Shown one piece after another: positions 9,342 through 18,063 of a DNA stretch of 64,000 nucleotides. The DNA is from Pirellula staleyi DSM 6068. Its GTDB lineage: Bacteria > Planctomycetota > Planctomycetia > Pirellulales > Pirellulaceae. Position 1 is the first letter of the stretch. The number at the start of each line of letters is the position of its first letter. Where the stretch lies: assembly GCA_945875845.1 (NCBI GenBank), contig CAMCMB010000001.1, positions 186,001-250,000 of the forward strand, written 5' to 3'. Made by a program: the position numbers and the translations under genes. The notes beneath the pieces are model-generated. The model was not told the origin of the DNA and made no database searches. It saw nothing but the letters and a program-made list of their open reading frames with translations.

Positions 9342-10772
9342 ATGGGAAAAGGCAAAAAGTCATTTGCCAAATCGGAAGAATCGCAACCCCTCGAGACCAG
9401 TCCTTCGCTCATGTCGCACCCGACATTGTCGGAGCTATATGCAATTGGTAAGAGCTTCCGCGATAAATGCCCTCGCGAATCGCATGCGATCTGGAAACCC
9501 GCCGCTGACCGGGCGAGTCCTCTAGCCTTGATGGAGGAATCGAACAAGGGCCGCATGCCACAGCTTGTTCCGATTCGCCACGGCCGCATGATGAAGTCGC
9601 CGTTCACTTTTTTTCGAGGAGCAGCACTTAATATGGCAGCCGATTTGGCCAGCCTGCCTGGGTGCGGGATCCGAGTGCAGGCATGTGGCGATTGCCATTT
9701 GATGAATTTTGGCTCCTACGCGACCCCCGAGCGACGAGTGATCTTTGACATCAACGACCTCGACGAGACTCTCCTTGCGCCTTGGGAGTGGGACGTGAAA
9801 CGCTTGGCAGCCAGCTTCGTGCTTGCCTGCCGCGACAACGGCTTTAGCGAAGAAGATGCCCGCGATGCGGTTCTGGCTTGTGTGCGGTCGTATCGCGAAC
9901 GCATGGCCCAGTACAGCGACATGAACGTGATGGACGTGTGGTACGCGAGCATGGACGTCGAGGAAGTGATCTCGGCGATCGAGGATGAAGACACCAAAAA
10001 GCGTGCCAAGAAACGCCTAGAAAAGGCCCGCCACCACAGCGTGCTCGAACATGACTTCCCTGAACTCGCCGTCAGTACCGGACTCGCTCCCGCAATCAAA
10101 GAAAATCCACCTTTGATTTTTCATTTGCGTGACCAGGAACACGAAGTGCAAATGACAAGGATCAAGCAAGCGTTTTCTCGCTATCGGGAAACCATGCAAG
10201 AAGACCGTAGATTACTTCTTGACCGTTTTAAGCTAATGGACATAGCGATTAAGGTCGTCGGCGTCGGGAGCGTAGGAACCTACTGTGGCATCTTGCTCTT
10301 GATGGCAAGCGAGCACGATCCTCTTTTCCTCCAGTTCAAACATGCACGTCCCTCCGTACTCGAAGCCTACGCGGGTAAGAGCCTTCACTCCCACCACGGT
10401 CAGCGTATCGTTCACGGTTGCCGAATGATGCAATCAGCCAGCGACCTATTTCTTGGCTGGACCGAGGGAGCCGAAGGGCGACAATTCTACGTTCGTCAGC
10501 TCAAAGATATGAAAGTTAAGCCGATGGTCGAGATCTTCACGCCAAGCGTCATGCTCGAATACGCAAAGTTGTGTGGTTGGACGTTAGCCCACGCCCACGC
10601 CCGCTCCGGCGAACCCGCCAAGATTAGCGGTTACCTGGGTCAAAGCGACAAGTTTGATCGAGCCATCGCAGACTTCTCTGTCGCCTATGCGAACCAAACC
10701 GAACGCGACCATCAGGAGCTGATGAAGGCTGTGCGTGCGGGAAAACTCGAAGTCTTTATCGAGGAGCAATGA
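9342..10772 (+). CDS. DUF2252 family protein
   Basis: The 476-residue protein shows the hallmarks of DUF2252: FFRGAALNMAADLA, the GDCHLMNFGSYATPE block and FDINDLDETLLAPWEWDVKR, then HARSGEPAKISGYLG near the end. The family is distantly related to protein-kinase-like phosphotransferases, and GDxHxxNF / FDxNDxDE resemble a catalytic and metal-binding loop, but no substrate is known. The ATG at 9342 follows GGGTGTCACC, a weak ribosome site. Length agrees with the family norm (about 430-480 residues), so it looks intact. Confidence 0.85.
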   Translation: MGKGKKSFAKSEESQPLETSPSLMSHPTLSELYAIGKSFRDKCPRESHAIWKPAADRASPLALMEESNKGRMPQLVPIRHGRMMKSPFTFFRGAALNMAADLASLPGCGIRVQACGDCHLMNFGSYATPERRVIFDINDLDETLLAPWEWDVKRLAASFVLACRDNGFSEEDARDAVLACVRSYRERMAQYSDMNVMDVWYASMDVEEVISAIEDEDTKKRAKKRLEKARHHSVLEHDFPELAVSTGLAPAIKENPPLIFHLRDQEHEVQMTRIKQAFSRYRETMQEDRRLLLDRFKLMDIAIKVVGVGSVGTYCGILLLMASEHDPLFLQFKHARPSVLEAYAGKSLHSHHGQRIVHGCRMMQSASDLFLGWTEGAEGRQFYVRQLKDMKVKPMVEIFTPSVMLEYAKLCGWTLAHAHARSGEPAKISGYLGQSDKFDRAIADFSVAYANQTERDHQELMKAVRAGKLEVFIEEQ

Positions 10773-11109
10773 GAGATAGCGAAACGCGAATATGCAACGT
10801 CACTCGAGGATACGACCGGAGAGCCACTTGACGAGATGGTCTTCCATCAGGTGGTAAAAAGGAGTGTTTCGACAGCGATAGAACAGCGAACTCGAGATCA
10901 ATAGCGAACTGGGCTCGGCCCTCATGCTGAGGGTTCCCAGTGGTAGACGGCGTGTAGCCGTCGCTTCCTTGGTCCCGTAAATCAAATCCTCCGGCGGAAT
11001 GGGCACTGCTAGCCTTCGGCATGTAGTCTTTGTTCCAAGGCCCGGAGTGAGTACGGCGAATCGCTTAATCCGTGTAAGAGCAAGAAGCCGCCGATAGGCT
11101 TGTCTGCCT
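10773..11109. other. Intergenic region, possibly degenerate coding remnant
   Basis: No intact gene is convincing here. On the minus strand two overlapping frames carry protein-like stretches, but I cannot assign them to a family and they are interrupted. The region may hold the remains of a lost gene. Confidence 0.25.
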
Positions 11110-11304
11110 TTAGGATGTACGTTCATTTCCAATTGCGGTCAACACCAGTCGAGCAATCTGCAAATTCCACCCTTGGTCGGGCATCGATTGGGTGAACGGA
11201 TACCACTCCATAACCAGGCTAATCGCTGCCCATGCGGCACAGACAACCATTAACCACAGCCCCAATTGGATCCGTTTTGCGCCTCGCGATACTAGATTCG
11301 TCAT
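11110..11304 (-). CDS. Small putative membrane protein
   Basis: A 64-residue frame begins with ATG at 11304 and encodes one clear hydrophobic span (about residues 14-31) between a basic N-terminus and a polar tail. It stands divergently to the patatin-type gene downstream. Without a recognised family the call rests on the transmembrane profile alone and could be spurious. Confidence 0.35.
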   Translation of the reverse strand: MTNLVSRGAKRIQLGLWLMVVCAAWAAISLVMEWYPFTQSMPDQGWNLQIARLVLTAIGNERTS

Positions 11305-11445
11305 CTTGAACGACGTCCTTTCGAAAATGTTAGCAACGGTTGGTTGGAGTCTGTACGCGATTGAGCTGACTTCGCCATATGTACTTGACTACAATACAGT
11401 GCTAGGACAGTTTGACTCAAAAGATGGATAACAAAAGGCTCAATC

Positions 11446-13287
11446 ATGGTGACGGTCGACAAATTTCTTTTGCTGAAGTTGCATCCATGTGCGGAAGGAT
11501 TAAGTGACGAGCTCGTACACGATATAGGTAATCAATGCGAATTATTGCGATGTGAATCGGGCGAGATTCTACACAAAGCAAATGATCCGATGGCGTTTGT
11601 TTATCTCGTCATCCACGGTCGCGTTAAGGTCACACTCGTCGACATTCAAGGGAATGTATTGCTAGCGCGATATCAAATGGCTGGAACACAAGTCGGGGCA
11701 TTGGCAGCCGCTTCGGGCGAACCGTCTCCCATGCAGGTCGAAGTAGTCGAACCCTCCACATTGCTTCGTCTGAGCTATCAAAGGTTATTCGCATTGACCA
11801 AGCAACATGACGTATTTCGTCAGAATATGTCTCGCATCATCGCGGAAGCGGTCAATAGCACGCTGACGGGGGAGCGACGAAAGAAGTTGCCGCGGTTGAT
11901 TTCCTTTTTTCACCAATCGCCAGCAACCAGGGAACTCGCGCGACGACTTGTCATTCGTCTACAGGATTTGGGACAGAATGCGTACGTCGTACATGACCAG
12001 CCGGATTGGAATCCAATCGACGGAGTTCCTCACTATTGCATGTTAAAAAACGGCCTTTATGTGTCCAATTCGGAAGTTCGTCACGAAATCGACAAGATGC
12101 CGGATCGAAAACCCTTTGTCCTCGATCTGGATGCAGCAATGGAAATCAAGAGGATATCGGACGTCATCGAGATAAGTGAGAAGATTTTCTGGTGCGTCAC
12201 CCCTGATACTTGGCGAAAGGCCGCCGCTCAACTTGCCCAGATCGAACAGCAATCTCCCAATTGGCGGGACAAAATTAATATAGTGTGGTTGCTACCCGGT
12301 AGCCTGCCCTGGGCACCTCTTGCCCCAGAGTTGAATTCGCTTGCGATTCGAAATTTCAAGGTGTCTCTCGACGAGCCACCGGAACATCGAAGCCGAGTCA
12401 TGCTGAACGGTTTCGAACGTATCATTCATGAGATGCGAGGAGTCCGAATTGGCTTAGCGTTAGGCGGTGGTGCGGCCAGAGGCATGGCCCATTTGGGCGT
12501 CCTCCAAGTGCTCGAAGAAAACGGCATTTGTGTCGATATGATTGCCGGAACCAGCGCGGGGGCAATGACGGGAATCTTGTACGCTTCGGGAATGAACCCA
12601 GCGTACAGTACCGAGTGTTTCGTAAAGGAATTAACCCCTCCCTGGTTGTTTCGAAAAATACCCAACGGTGGTCACTGGTATTTGTTGTACATGTATCGGA
12701 GATGCCAATTTGATCCGCTACTGAGAAAGTACCTTAAGGATAGTCGACTAGAACAACTGCCGATTCCCGTTCATTCGGTTACGGTAGATCTGATTAGCGG
12801 GCAACCGATCGTGCGCGAGGTGGGAGACTCCGTACACGCCATCCTTGAGAGTATCAATGTACCCGTTTTATCGAAGCCGATTAACCGAGATGGCAGAGCG
12901 TTGGTTGATGGCGGCATCATTAACAATGTACCAGCCAACACGCTTGTGGCGAAAGGATGCAATTTTGTGATCGCGGTTAGCGTTACGGCAAAGATAAAAC
13001 AGGAATTTGCGAAGAATGGACCGGATACACTTACAGCCAAAATGAAGTCAGCGTCCGTGCTCGAAACGATCATGCGGACTTATGTTGTACAAAACGTGAA
13101 TATGAACTCGGTGGGAGTGCAACCGGCTGACTTTGTGATTCAGCCGGACGTAAGAGAATTTGATATCACCGAGTTTTCGCGAGCCGACGAAATGTCTGCG
13201 ATAGGTGCACAGACGGCCCAAGAGTCGCTGCCGCAACTAAAGCAATTGTTGTCTCGAGTGGACAGCAAACTGTTTGCAGTCAATTAG
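11446..13287 (+). CDS. Cyclic-nucleotide-domain patatin-like phospholipase
   Basis: The 613-residue protein combines an N-terminal cyclic-nucleotide-binding-like domain (about 10-140) with a C-terminal patatin lipase domain (about 333-560). The patatin part has the oxyanion loop LALGGGAARGMAHLG, the nucleophile motif GTSAG with Ser370, and the DGG motif with Asp488, so the Ser-Asp dyad is complete. Between the two lies about 190 residues without a recognised domain. This arrangement resembles the neuropathy-target-esterase group, but no transmembrane anchor is apparent. It probably hydrolyses phospholipids or lysophospholipids under control of the sensory domain. Whether a cyclic nucleotide is bound is uncertain, because the canonical phosphate-binding cassette arginine is not clear. 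Confidence 0.87.
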   Translation: MVTVDKFLLLKLHPCAEGLSDELVHDIGNQCELLRCESGEILHKANDPMAFVYLVIHGRVKVTLVDIQGNVLLARYQMAGTQVGALAAASGEPSPMQVEVVEPSTLLRLSYQRLFALTKQHDVFRQNMSRIIAEAVNSTLTGERRKKLPRLISFFHQSPATRELARRLVIRLQDLGQNAYVVHDQPDWNPIDGVPHYCMLKNGLYVSNSEVRHEIDKMPDRKPFVLDLDAAMEIKRISDVIEISEKIFWCVTPDTWRKAAAQLAQIEQQSPNWRDKINIVWLLPGSLPWAPLAPELNSLAIRNFKVSLDEPPEHRSRVMLNGFERIIHEMRGVRIGLALGGGAARGMAHLGVLQVLEENGICVDMIAGTSAGAMTGILYASGMNPAYSTECFVKELTPPWLFRKIPNGGHWYLLYMYRRCQFDPLLRKYLKDSRLEQLPIPVHSVTVDLISGQPIVREVGDSVHAILESINVPVLSKPINRDGRALVDGGIINNVPANTLVAKGCNFVIAVSVTAKIKQEFAKNGPDTLTAKMKSASVLETIMRTYVVQNVNMNSVGVQPADFVIQPDVREFDITEFSRADEMSAIGAQTAQESLPQLKQLLSRVDSKLFAVN

Positions 13288-13853
13288 TCTTGCTGCTTCG
13301 CCTAGATTGAGAAAGATGGAAAAGGGGACTGTTTGTGAAAGTGCTCATCGAGCCAATCTAACTTAGAACGGCGCAGAAGAAGTCCTCATCTGTCAGGGGG
13401 CCGATGGGCCGATAGAAAATGCCAATTCGCTTGCGGCTTTACGAGCGAACGAATCAGTAACGAAACAAATTCCTAAAGAGCTACTTCCTGCCCTGTGCGA
13501 AAAGTGCGCTCCGACGATATCTAACTTTGACGCGGCTATGGGCCACTGTACTGAACGTACGGCAGTCCGGATTTATGTACAGTACACGGATTGTCTTCGG
13601 CGATGATGAGTCCACCTTCGCCTTTGGTCTCCATGAGAGTCTTCTTTTCTCGGCGCTGTGGATCGCAAGCGATCTTGATGTTTCCACCAATCTCGTTGCA
13701 GCGAAACAACACATGCCATTGCCTGCAAGCTTTTGAGAGCATTCAGGCAAGCAGACTTGCTTTGCTCGGCTCTTCTCACCGCCCTCCTTCTTACGCCGCT
13801 GGCCGCGCTGCACGCTACCGATTTTGATTTTGACTAAGGACGACAAGCGACTT
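13288..13853. other. Long intergenic region with gene remnant
   Basis: Apart from the primase-polymerase-like remnant listed separately (13,536-13,742, minus strand), no intact gene is seen between the phospholipase gene and the TetR operator. Confidence 0.4.
13536..13742 (-). pseudogene. Remnant of a bifunctional primase-polymerase-like gene
   Basis: The minus-strand translation contains WHVLFRCNEIGGNIKIACD followed by KTLMETKGEGGLIIA. This spacing (H-hydrophobic-F-R-C, GN-K-A, then ETKGEGG) is characteristic of the N-terminal primase-polymerase domain of phage and plasmid replication proteins. The frame is bounded by stops, and flanking protein-like sequence is in another frame, so it is only a fragment. 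It suggests a former phage or integrated plasmid at this site. Family assignment is from motif memory. Confidence 0.4.
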
Positions 13854-13887
13854 GACTAGAATGGCATTCTAGAATGTTTTTCTAGTC
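13854..13887. promoter_or_regulatory. Nested palindromic operator of the TetR gene
   Basis: Immediately upstream of the TetR-family ATG lies CTAGAATGgCATTCTAG (13,856-13,872), a perfect 8+1+8 inverted repeat. It overlaps a second perfect palindrome CATTCTAGAATG (13,865-13,876), and both are enclosed by GACTAGA (13,854-13,860) and its complement TCTAGTC (13,881-13,887). The position and symmetry fit autoregulation by dimers of the downstream regulator. Confidence 0.7.
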
Positions 13888-13889
13888 GT

Positions 13890-14576
13890 ATGAAAACCCC
13901 AGCCATTCGCCACAAGCAAACTTCTCGTCGGCGTCGGGACATCCTTGACGCATCGCTCCGTTGTTTTGTTCGCCATGGCATCGAAGCAACGACCATTGAA
14001 CATATTCGCGAAGCATCCGGGGCTAGCTCGGGCAGTATCTATCATCACTTTGGAAGCAAACAAACCCTCGCGGTAGAACTCTACGTCGAAGGGCTCGAAG
14101 AACTCCGGTCGCTCTATCTTCAGGCGATGGCGAAGCGCACATCATTGCGAACGGGTGTCCGCGCAATCCTTCGCTCCTACTTCGATTGGATCGACAAAAA
14201 TCGCGATTGGGCACTGTATCTTCTTCGCGTAGCCGCGGCGGATCTTTCTGCGGATCAGGCCGTCGTCATCGACGAAATCAACCGACGTACACGCGAGGAC
14301 TTGGCTGGTTGGATGCGGCCGTTTCGCGAGCGTGGCGAGATTGCGGCGATGCCCGATGAGCTTTATGCATCGATCGTATTCGGTATGAGCTCGCATTTCG
14401 TTCGGCATTGGTTGGTTGGACGACTAAAGCTAGACTTTGCAACGGCATTTAAGCACCTATCGGACGTCGTATTTGCGGGGCTAACGGGAGTTGGAAGCGT
14501 TCGGCAAAACGCCGCCCGCAAAAGCGTGACACGAACTCGTAGGATCGATCCACAACGACGGGCGAAAAAAGTATGA
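13890..14576 (+). CDS. TetR family transcriptional regulator
   Basis: The 228-residue protein has a classic TetR N-terminal helix-turn-helix: RRDILDASLRCFVRHG, then TTIEHIREASGASSGSIYHHFGSK (residues about 35-58), with the GSIYHHF recognition region intact. The rest is an all-helical ligand/dimerisation domain without further signature. It begins 3 bases after a strongly palindromic operator and so probably represses itself. No transporter or enzyme is co-transcribed, so the target is unknown. The highly basic C-terminal tail (RKSVTRTRRIDPQRRAKK) is an unusual addition for the family. Confidence 0.9.
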   Translation: MKTPAIRHKQTSRRRRDILDASLRCFVRHGIEATTIEHIREASGASSGSIYHHFGSKQTLAVELYVEGLEELRSLYLQAMAKRTSLRTGVRAILRSYFDWIDKNRDWALYLLRVAAADLSADQAVVIDEINRRTREDLAGWMRPFRERGEIAAMPDELYASIVFGMSSHFVRHWLVGRLKLDFATAFKHLSDVVFAGLTGVGSVRQNAARKSVTRTRRIDPQRRAKKV

Positions 14577-14904
14577 CGAGTCGGCACACCCAAGCAGTGG
14601 AAACTCGCCACGCTTTCATCAAGACCTCGACTTCCGAAGCACTCCCCGCGTTCATCTTGGGATTCATGTCGCTGACAATGCCGAGACACCTGTGTCCTCG
14701 TGCTTCGGTTAGCCAAGGTTAAGCAAAGCAATATCGATATGGATTTATCAAATCGACTCACTCGGCGCTTTCGCAAGTTAGGCCGCTACTGGAATTTCGT
14801 TGTCGCTGCCGATGATTCTTTCGCCGACTTCTCGAAAGATATTGGCCGCGCCGGCGGGGCTTGTTTCGGATCGTTGCATCATGGAATCTGGATTCACCTC
14901 AAAC
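14577..14904. other. Intergenic region before sulfatase island
   Basis: No gene, RNA or repeat is recognised. Base composition becomes richer in G+C near the right end, where the sulfatase island begins. Confidence 0.3.
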
Positions 14905-16068
14905 ATGAAAAACACCATTACCCTCTTCACCATCCTACTGCTCGCGCCGCTATACGCGATGAATGCTGCCGAGACGCCGAAGCCAAAACCCAACATCATC
15001 CTCATCCTCGCCGATGACCTGGGCTACGGCGGCCTCGGCTGCTACGGCCAGACCCACTACCAGACACCGCACCTCGACCGTATGGCGGCGGAAGGAGCGC
15101 GGTTGACGCAGTTTAATTGCCCCGCCCCCTTCTGCGCGCCGACCCGGGCCTCGCTACTCACCGGGCGCTATCCATTCCGCTGCGGGATGACGGCCAATCC
15201 AGCGCCCGATGGCGGTGAGATCGCTCACCAGTTGCACCTGCCCGCATCGGAAGTGCTGCTACCGGAACTTTTGAAGGAGGCTGGTTACCGCACGGGCATG
15301 TTCGGTAAGTGGCATTTGGGTCATGCGGAGCCGGGCTGGCTGCCGACCCATCGCGGCTTCGAGGAGTATTTCGGCATCCCCTACTCGAACGACATGCGTC
15401 CGGTGGCGTTGTTCGAGGGCGATCAGCAGGTGGAGTATCCGGTGATCCAGGCTAACCTCACGAAGCGGTACACCGCACGCGCGCTGGCATTCCTCGAGGA
15501 GCACCAAAGCCAGCCATTCTTTCTCTTCCTCGCGCACGCGATGCCGCACAAACCGCTCGCGGTATCAGAGGAGTTTTACCATAAATCCGGCGGTGGACTT
15601 TACGGTGATGCGGTCAGCGAACTGGATTGGAGCATCGGTCAGGTGCTGGCCAGACTGAAGGAACTCAATCTCGACGAAAACACGCTCGTAATGTTCACCA
15701 GCGACAATGGCGCGACTTTCGGCGGTAGTTGCGGCGGGTTGCGTGGGATGAAGGGTAGCAGTGGGGTGGGCAAGGACCTGAAGCCTGGCGAACGTTACAA
15801 CGACCCTCGTGGCCCCGACGGGGTTACGATCTTCGCGCCTTTCGAGCAATCGCAGCCTAGCGAGCATCCAGGCTTGCGCACTGGCGAGGCGGGGAAGCCG
15901 ATGCAGCTTTTCGATCTCGAGACCGATCCCGGCGAACAACGCGATGTGGCTGCGCTACACAGCGACGTCGTGCAGCGGCTCAGAAACACCTTCGACCTCA
16001 TGACCTCACAACTCCACGAGCAACCGTCCCCGCCTTCGGCCGATCCTAAAAGGCAACCAGGGAAGTAA
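14905..16068 (+). CDS. Sulfatase with internal deletion
   Basis: The 387-residue frame has a signal peptide (MKNTITLFTILLLAPLYAMN), then the sulfatase core: ILADDLGYGG with metal-binding Asp pair, and FCAPTRASLLTGR in which Cys77 would become formylglycine. KWHLG and SDNGATFGG follow. After LRGMKGS the family normally continues with an EGG-R-P-W-PG region and a 'DLLPT' block of about 80-100 residues. Here the sequence jumps directly to GVGKDLKPGERYNDPRGP, a piece from close to the C-terminus. The reading frame is kept across the join, so a shortened protein may be made, but loss of this core part probably inactivates it. It belongs to a GC-rich block with two further damaged sulfatases. Confidence 0.75.
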   Translation: MKNTITLFTILLLAPLYAMNAAETPKPKPNIILILADDLGYGGLGCYGQTHYQTPHLDRMAAEGARLTQFNCPAPFCAPTRASLLTGRYPFRCGMTANPAPDGGEIAHQLHLPASEVLLPELLKEAGYRTGMFGKWHLGHAEPGWLPTHRGFEEYFGIPYSNDMRPVALFEGDQQVEYPVIQANLTKRYTARALAFLEEHQSQPFFLFLAHAMPHKPLAVSEEFYHKSGGGLYGDAVSELDWSIGQVLARLKELNLDENTLVMFTSDNGATFGGSCGGLRGMKGSSGVGKDLKPGERYNDPRGPDGVTIFAPFEQSQPSEHPGLRTGEAGKPMQLFDLETDPGEQRDVAALHSDVVQRLRNTFDLMTSQLHEQPSPPSADPKRQPGK

Positions 16069-16107
16069 ACTCAATCCAGCCCCATCTATCAACTTCCCCA
16101 CCAAGCC

Positions 16108-16335
16108 ATGCTTCCATCAGCCCTCCTGATCGCTCTGCTCTCTGCCTTCCTCTGCCGCTTAAGCTTCGCTGCGGAGCGTCCAAGCATCGTTTTCATCCTT
16201 GCCGATGACCTAGGCTACATGGATATTGCCGCGAATAATCCGCGGACTTTTTATGAGACGCCGAATCTCGATTACCAACCGGGCCAAGCGTCTGCCAAGG
16301 CAACGAAACGTCCCGCCAGAAAAAAGACACGATGA
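16108..16335 (+). pseudogene. Sulfatase stub: N-terminus joined to C-terminal tail
   Basis: This 75-residue frame starts with a signal peptide and the sulfatase opening FILADDLGYMDIAANNPRTF, reaches ETPNLD, and then passes directly to YQPGQASAKATKRPARKKTR, a basic tail typical of the C-terminus of such enzymes. The active-site Cys motif and the whole catalytic core are missing. An in-frame deletion of well over 300 codons is the simplest explanation. The stop codon overlaps the next gene's ATG (ATGA), so the original genes formed an operon. Confidence 0.7.
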
Positions 16336-17745
16336 AACGCATCCTCCTCCTCTACGCGCTGCTCTGTTGCTTCGGCGCTCCAGCCAGAGCCGCCGAACGG
16401 CCCAACATCATCCTCATCCTCGCCGACGACATGGGCTGGCATGACCCGGCTTGTTTTGGCGGAAAAGCCGTGCCCACACCGCACATGGATGCGATTGCGG
16501 CCTCCGGGATCAAGATGACTCGCTTTTATTCGGCCAGCGCCGTCTGTTCGCCCACGCGCGCCGCCATCCTGAGCGGGCGTTATCCCTTGCGCTTTGATAT
16601 TCGCGATCATTTCCCGGATGACGAAACCCATCTGCCGCGCGGCATCCTCACGCTACCCTCGCTCTTGAGGCGGAACGGTTACCAAACTGCGCATGTAGGA
16701 AAATGGCATCTCGGGGGACTACACCTTGCTCATGCCAAAAACCGTGCCGCGAGCATCCCTGGGCCTCGCGAGCATGGTTTTGATCACTACCTTTGCCAAA
16801 ACGAGGAACCGCCGCTGCGTCCGCTTTTAGGAAAAGAACGTCGCCTTTACCGGGATGGCGGTACCTGCCTGCTGCGCGACGACCGGCCGGTGCCGAAGAG
16901 TGATCCCTATTTCAAAATGCACCTCACCGACATCATCGGCGCGGAGAGCACGCGGCTGGTCGAGCAGTTTCATGCAGCGAAGAAGCCCTTCTTCCTCAAC
17001 ATCTGGCATCTCGTGCCGCATCTGCCGTACGAGCCGGGTAGCGAGCCGCATTGGTCAGCCACCGCCGCGCCGGGCATCAGCGATGACCAGCACCGCTTCC
17101 GCTCCATGCTCGCCCATATGGACGCCACCATCGGCGACCTTCTGCGGAAGCTCGATCAGCTCGGTATCCGCGAGCAAACGCTCATCGTGCTTACCAGCGA
17201 CAACGGCGGCGTCTACGAAGGTGATATCGGTCCGCTCAAAGGCGGCAAGACCGATCTGCACGAGGGCGGTATCCGCGTGAGTTTCATCGCCTCGTGGCCC
17301 GGCCAGATCCCGGCAGGCAGCAGCAACGCCAGCGGCCATAGCATCGATCTGTTGCCTACGCTTACCGCCGCCGCTGGCATCCCCGTGCCGGTGGAAGCGA
17401 AGCTCGATGGGGGTCAATCTGTTACCCCATTGGCAAAGCGGGGCTGATATTGATCGCAGTGGCCCGCTCCTCTGGCAGCTCGATCTTTACCCAAGGTTAC
17501 AGCGTCACTATCCCAAGCCCATCCCCTACGCGACCGAAGTAGCGATGGAGGGTAAATGGAAGCTCCTTAGCCGCGATGCCGTGCCGCTGGAACTTTTCGA
17601 CCTGGAAGCCGATATCGTTGAGGGCGTAAATCAACTCGACAACCAACCGGAGGTCGCAGCGAGGCTTGCTCGCAGCGTCCGTTCCTTCCTCGATGAACCG
17701 CGAGATTCCAGCGGCAGCGTTCGCAAGCGTCCGGCCAGGAAATAG
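16332..17745 (+). pseudogene. Sulfatase broken by a one-base frameshift
   Basis: The first frame (16,332-17,447) encodes a signal peptide, ILADDMGWHDPACFG, the VCSPTRAAILSGR motif with Cys72 as the formylglycine residue, KWHLGG, SDNGG and HEGGIRV. It then runs out shortly after a GGGGG tract at 17,410-17,414. The rest of the family (ADIDRSGPLLWQLDLYP to LFDLEADIVE) continues in the next frame up to 17,745. Four Gs instead of five would give one uninterrupted reading frame of about 470 codons. The break may be a real mutation, a slippage-prone switch or a sequencing error. The gene overlaps the preceding stub by ATGA. Confidence 0.8.
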
Positions 17746-18063
17746 CGGGTCAACCCAACTCATGACCGAATCGAGGAAGAGCGCAAGGCATCCGTACTTA
17801 TCTAGCTGGCCTTGCTAAAACTAGGGTTCCTCGCGCTCTGATGAACGAAGTGGCCAGCATCCATACGGGTCGAACTAGAATCAGAAACAGCATCCTGCAT
17901 ACTGCCTTCAGCAAGGCGATACCAATAAGCATGGCAAACTGGAGCAAGGCGAATGCCCGCTGCGGTGTCCAATCGATACATCCATACCTCAAAATTATGG
18001 CTGCATTTTGAAAAAACAGGAATTCCTGGCTAACAATTCGATTGCTCATACGGCATATCAATC
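17746..18063. other. Intergenic region with hydrophobic minus-strand frame
   Basis: The minus strand holds a hydrophobic open frame (17,798-18,061) with two possible membrane spans, but no ribosome site or family supports it. Otherwise nothing is recognised. Confidence 0.2.

Noticed and set aside
10800-11132. Minus-strand frame as a gene
   Set aside because: Several overlapping frames look partly protein-like, but none has a recognisable family, a ribosome site or consistent codon use.
17798-18061. Hydrophobic minus-strand frame as a membrane protein gene
   Set aside because: It has two hydrophobic stretches but no ribosome site, no family match and lies in a short gap next to a deletion scar.
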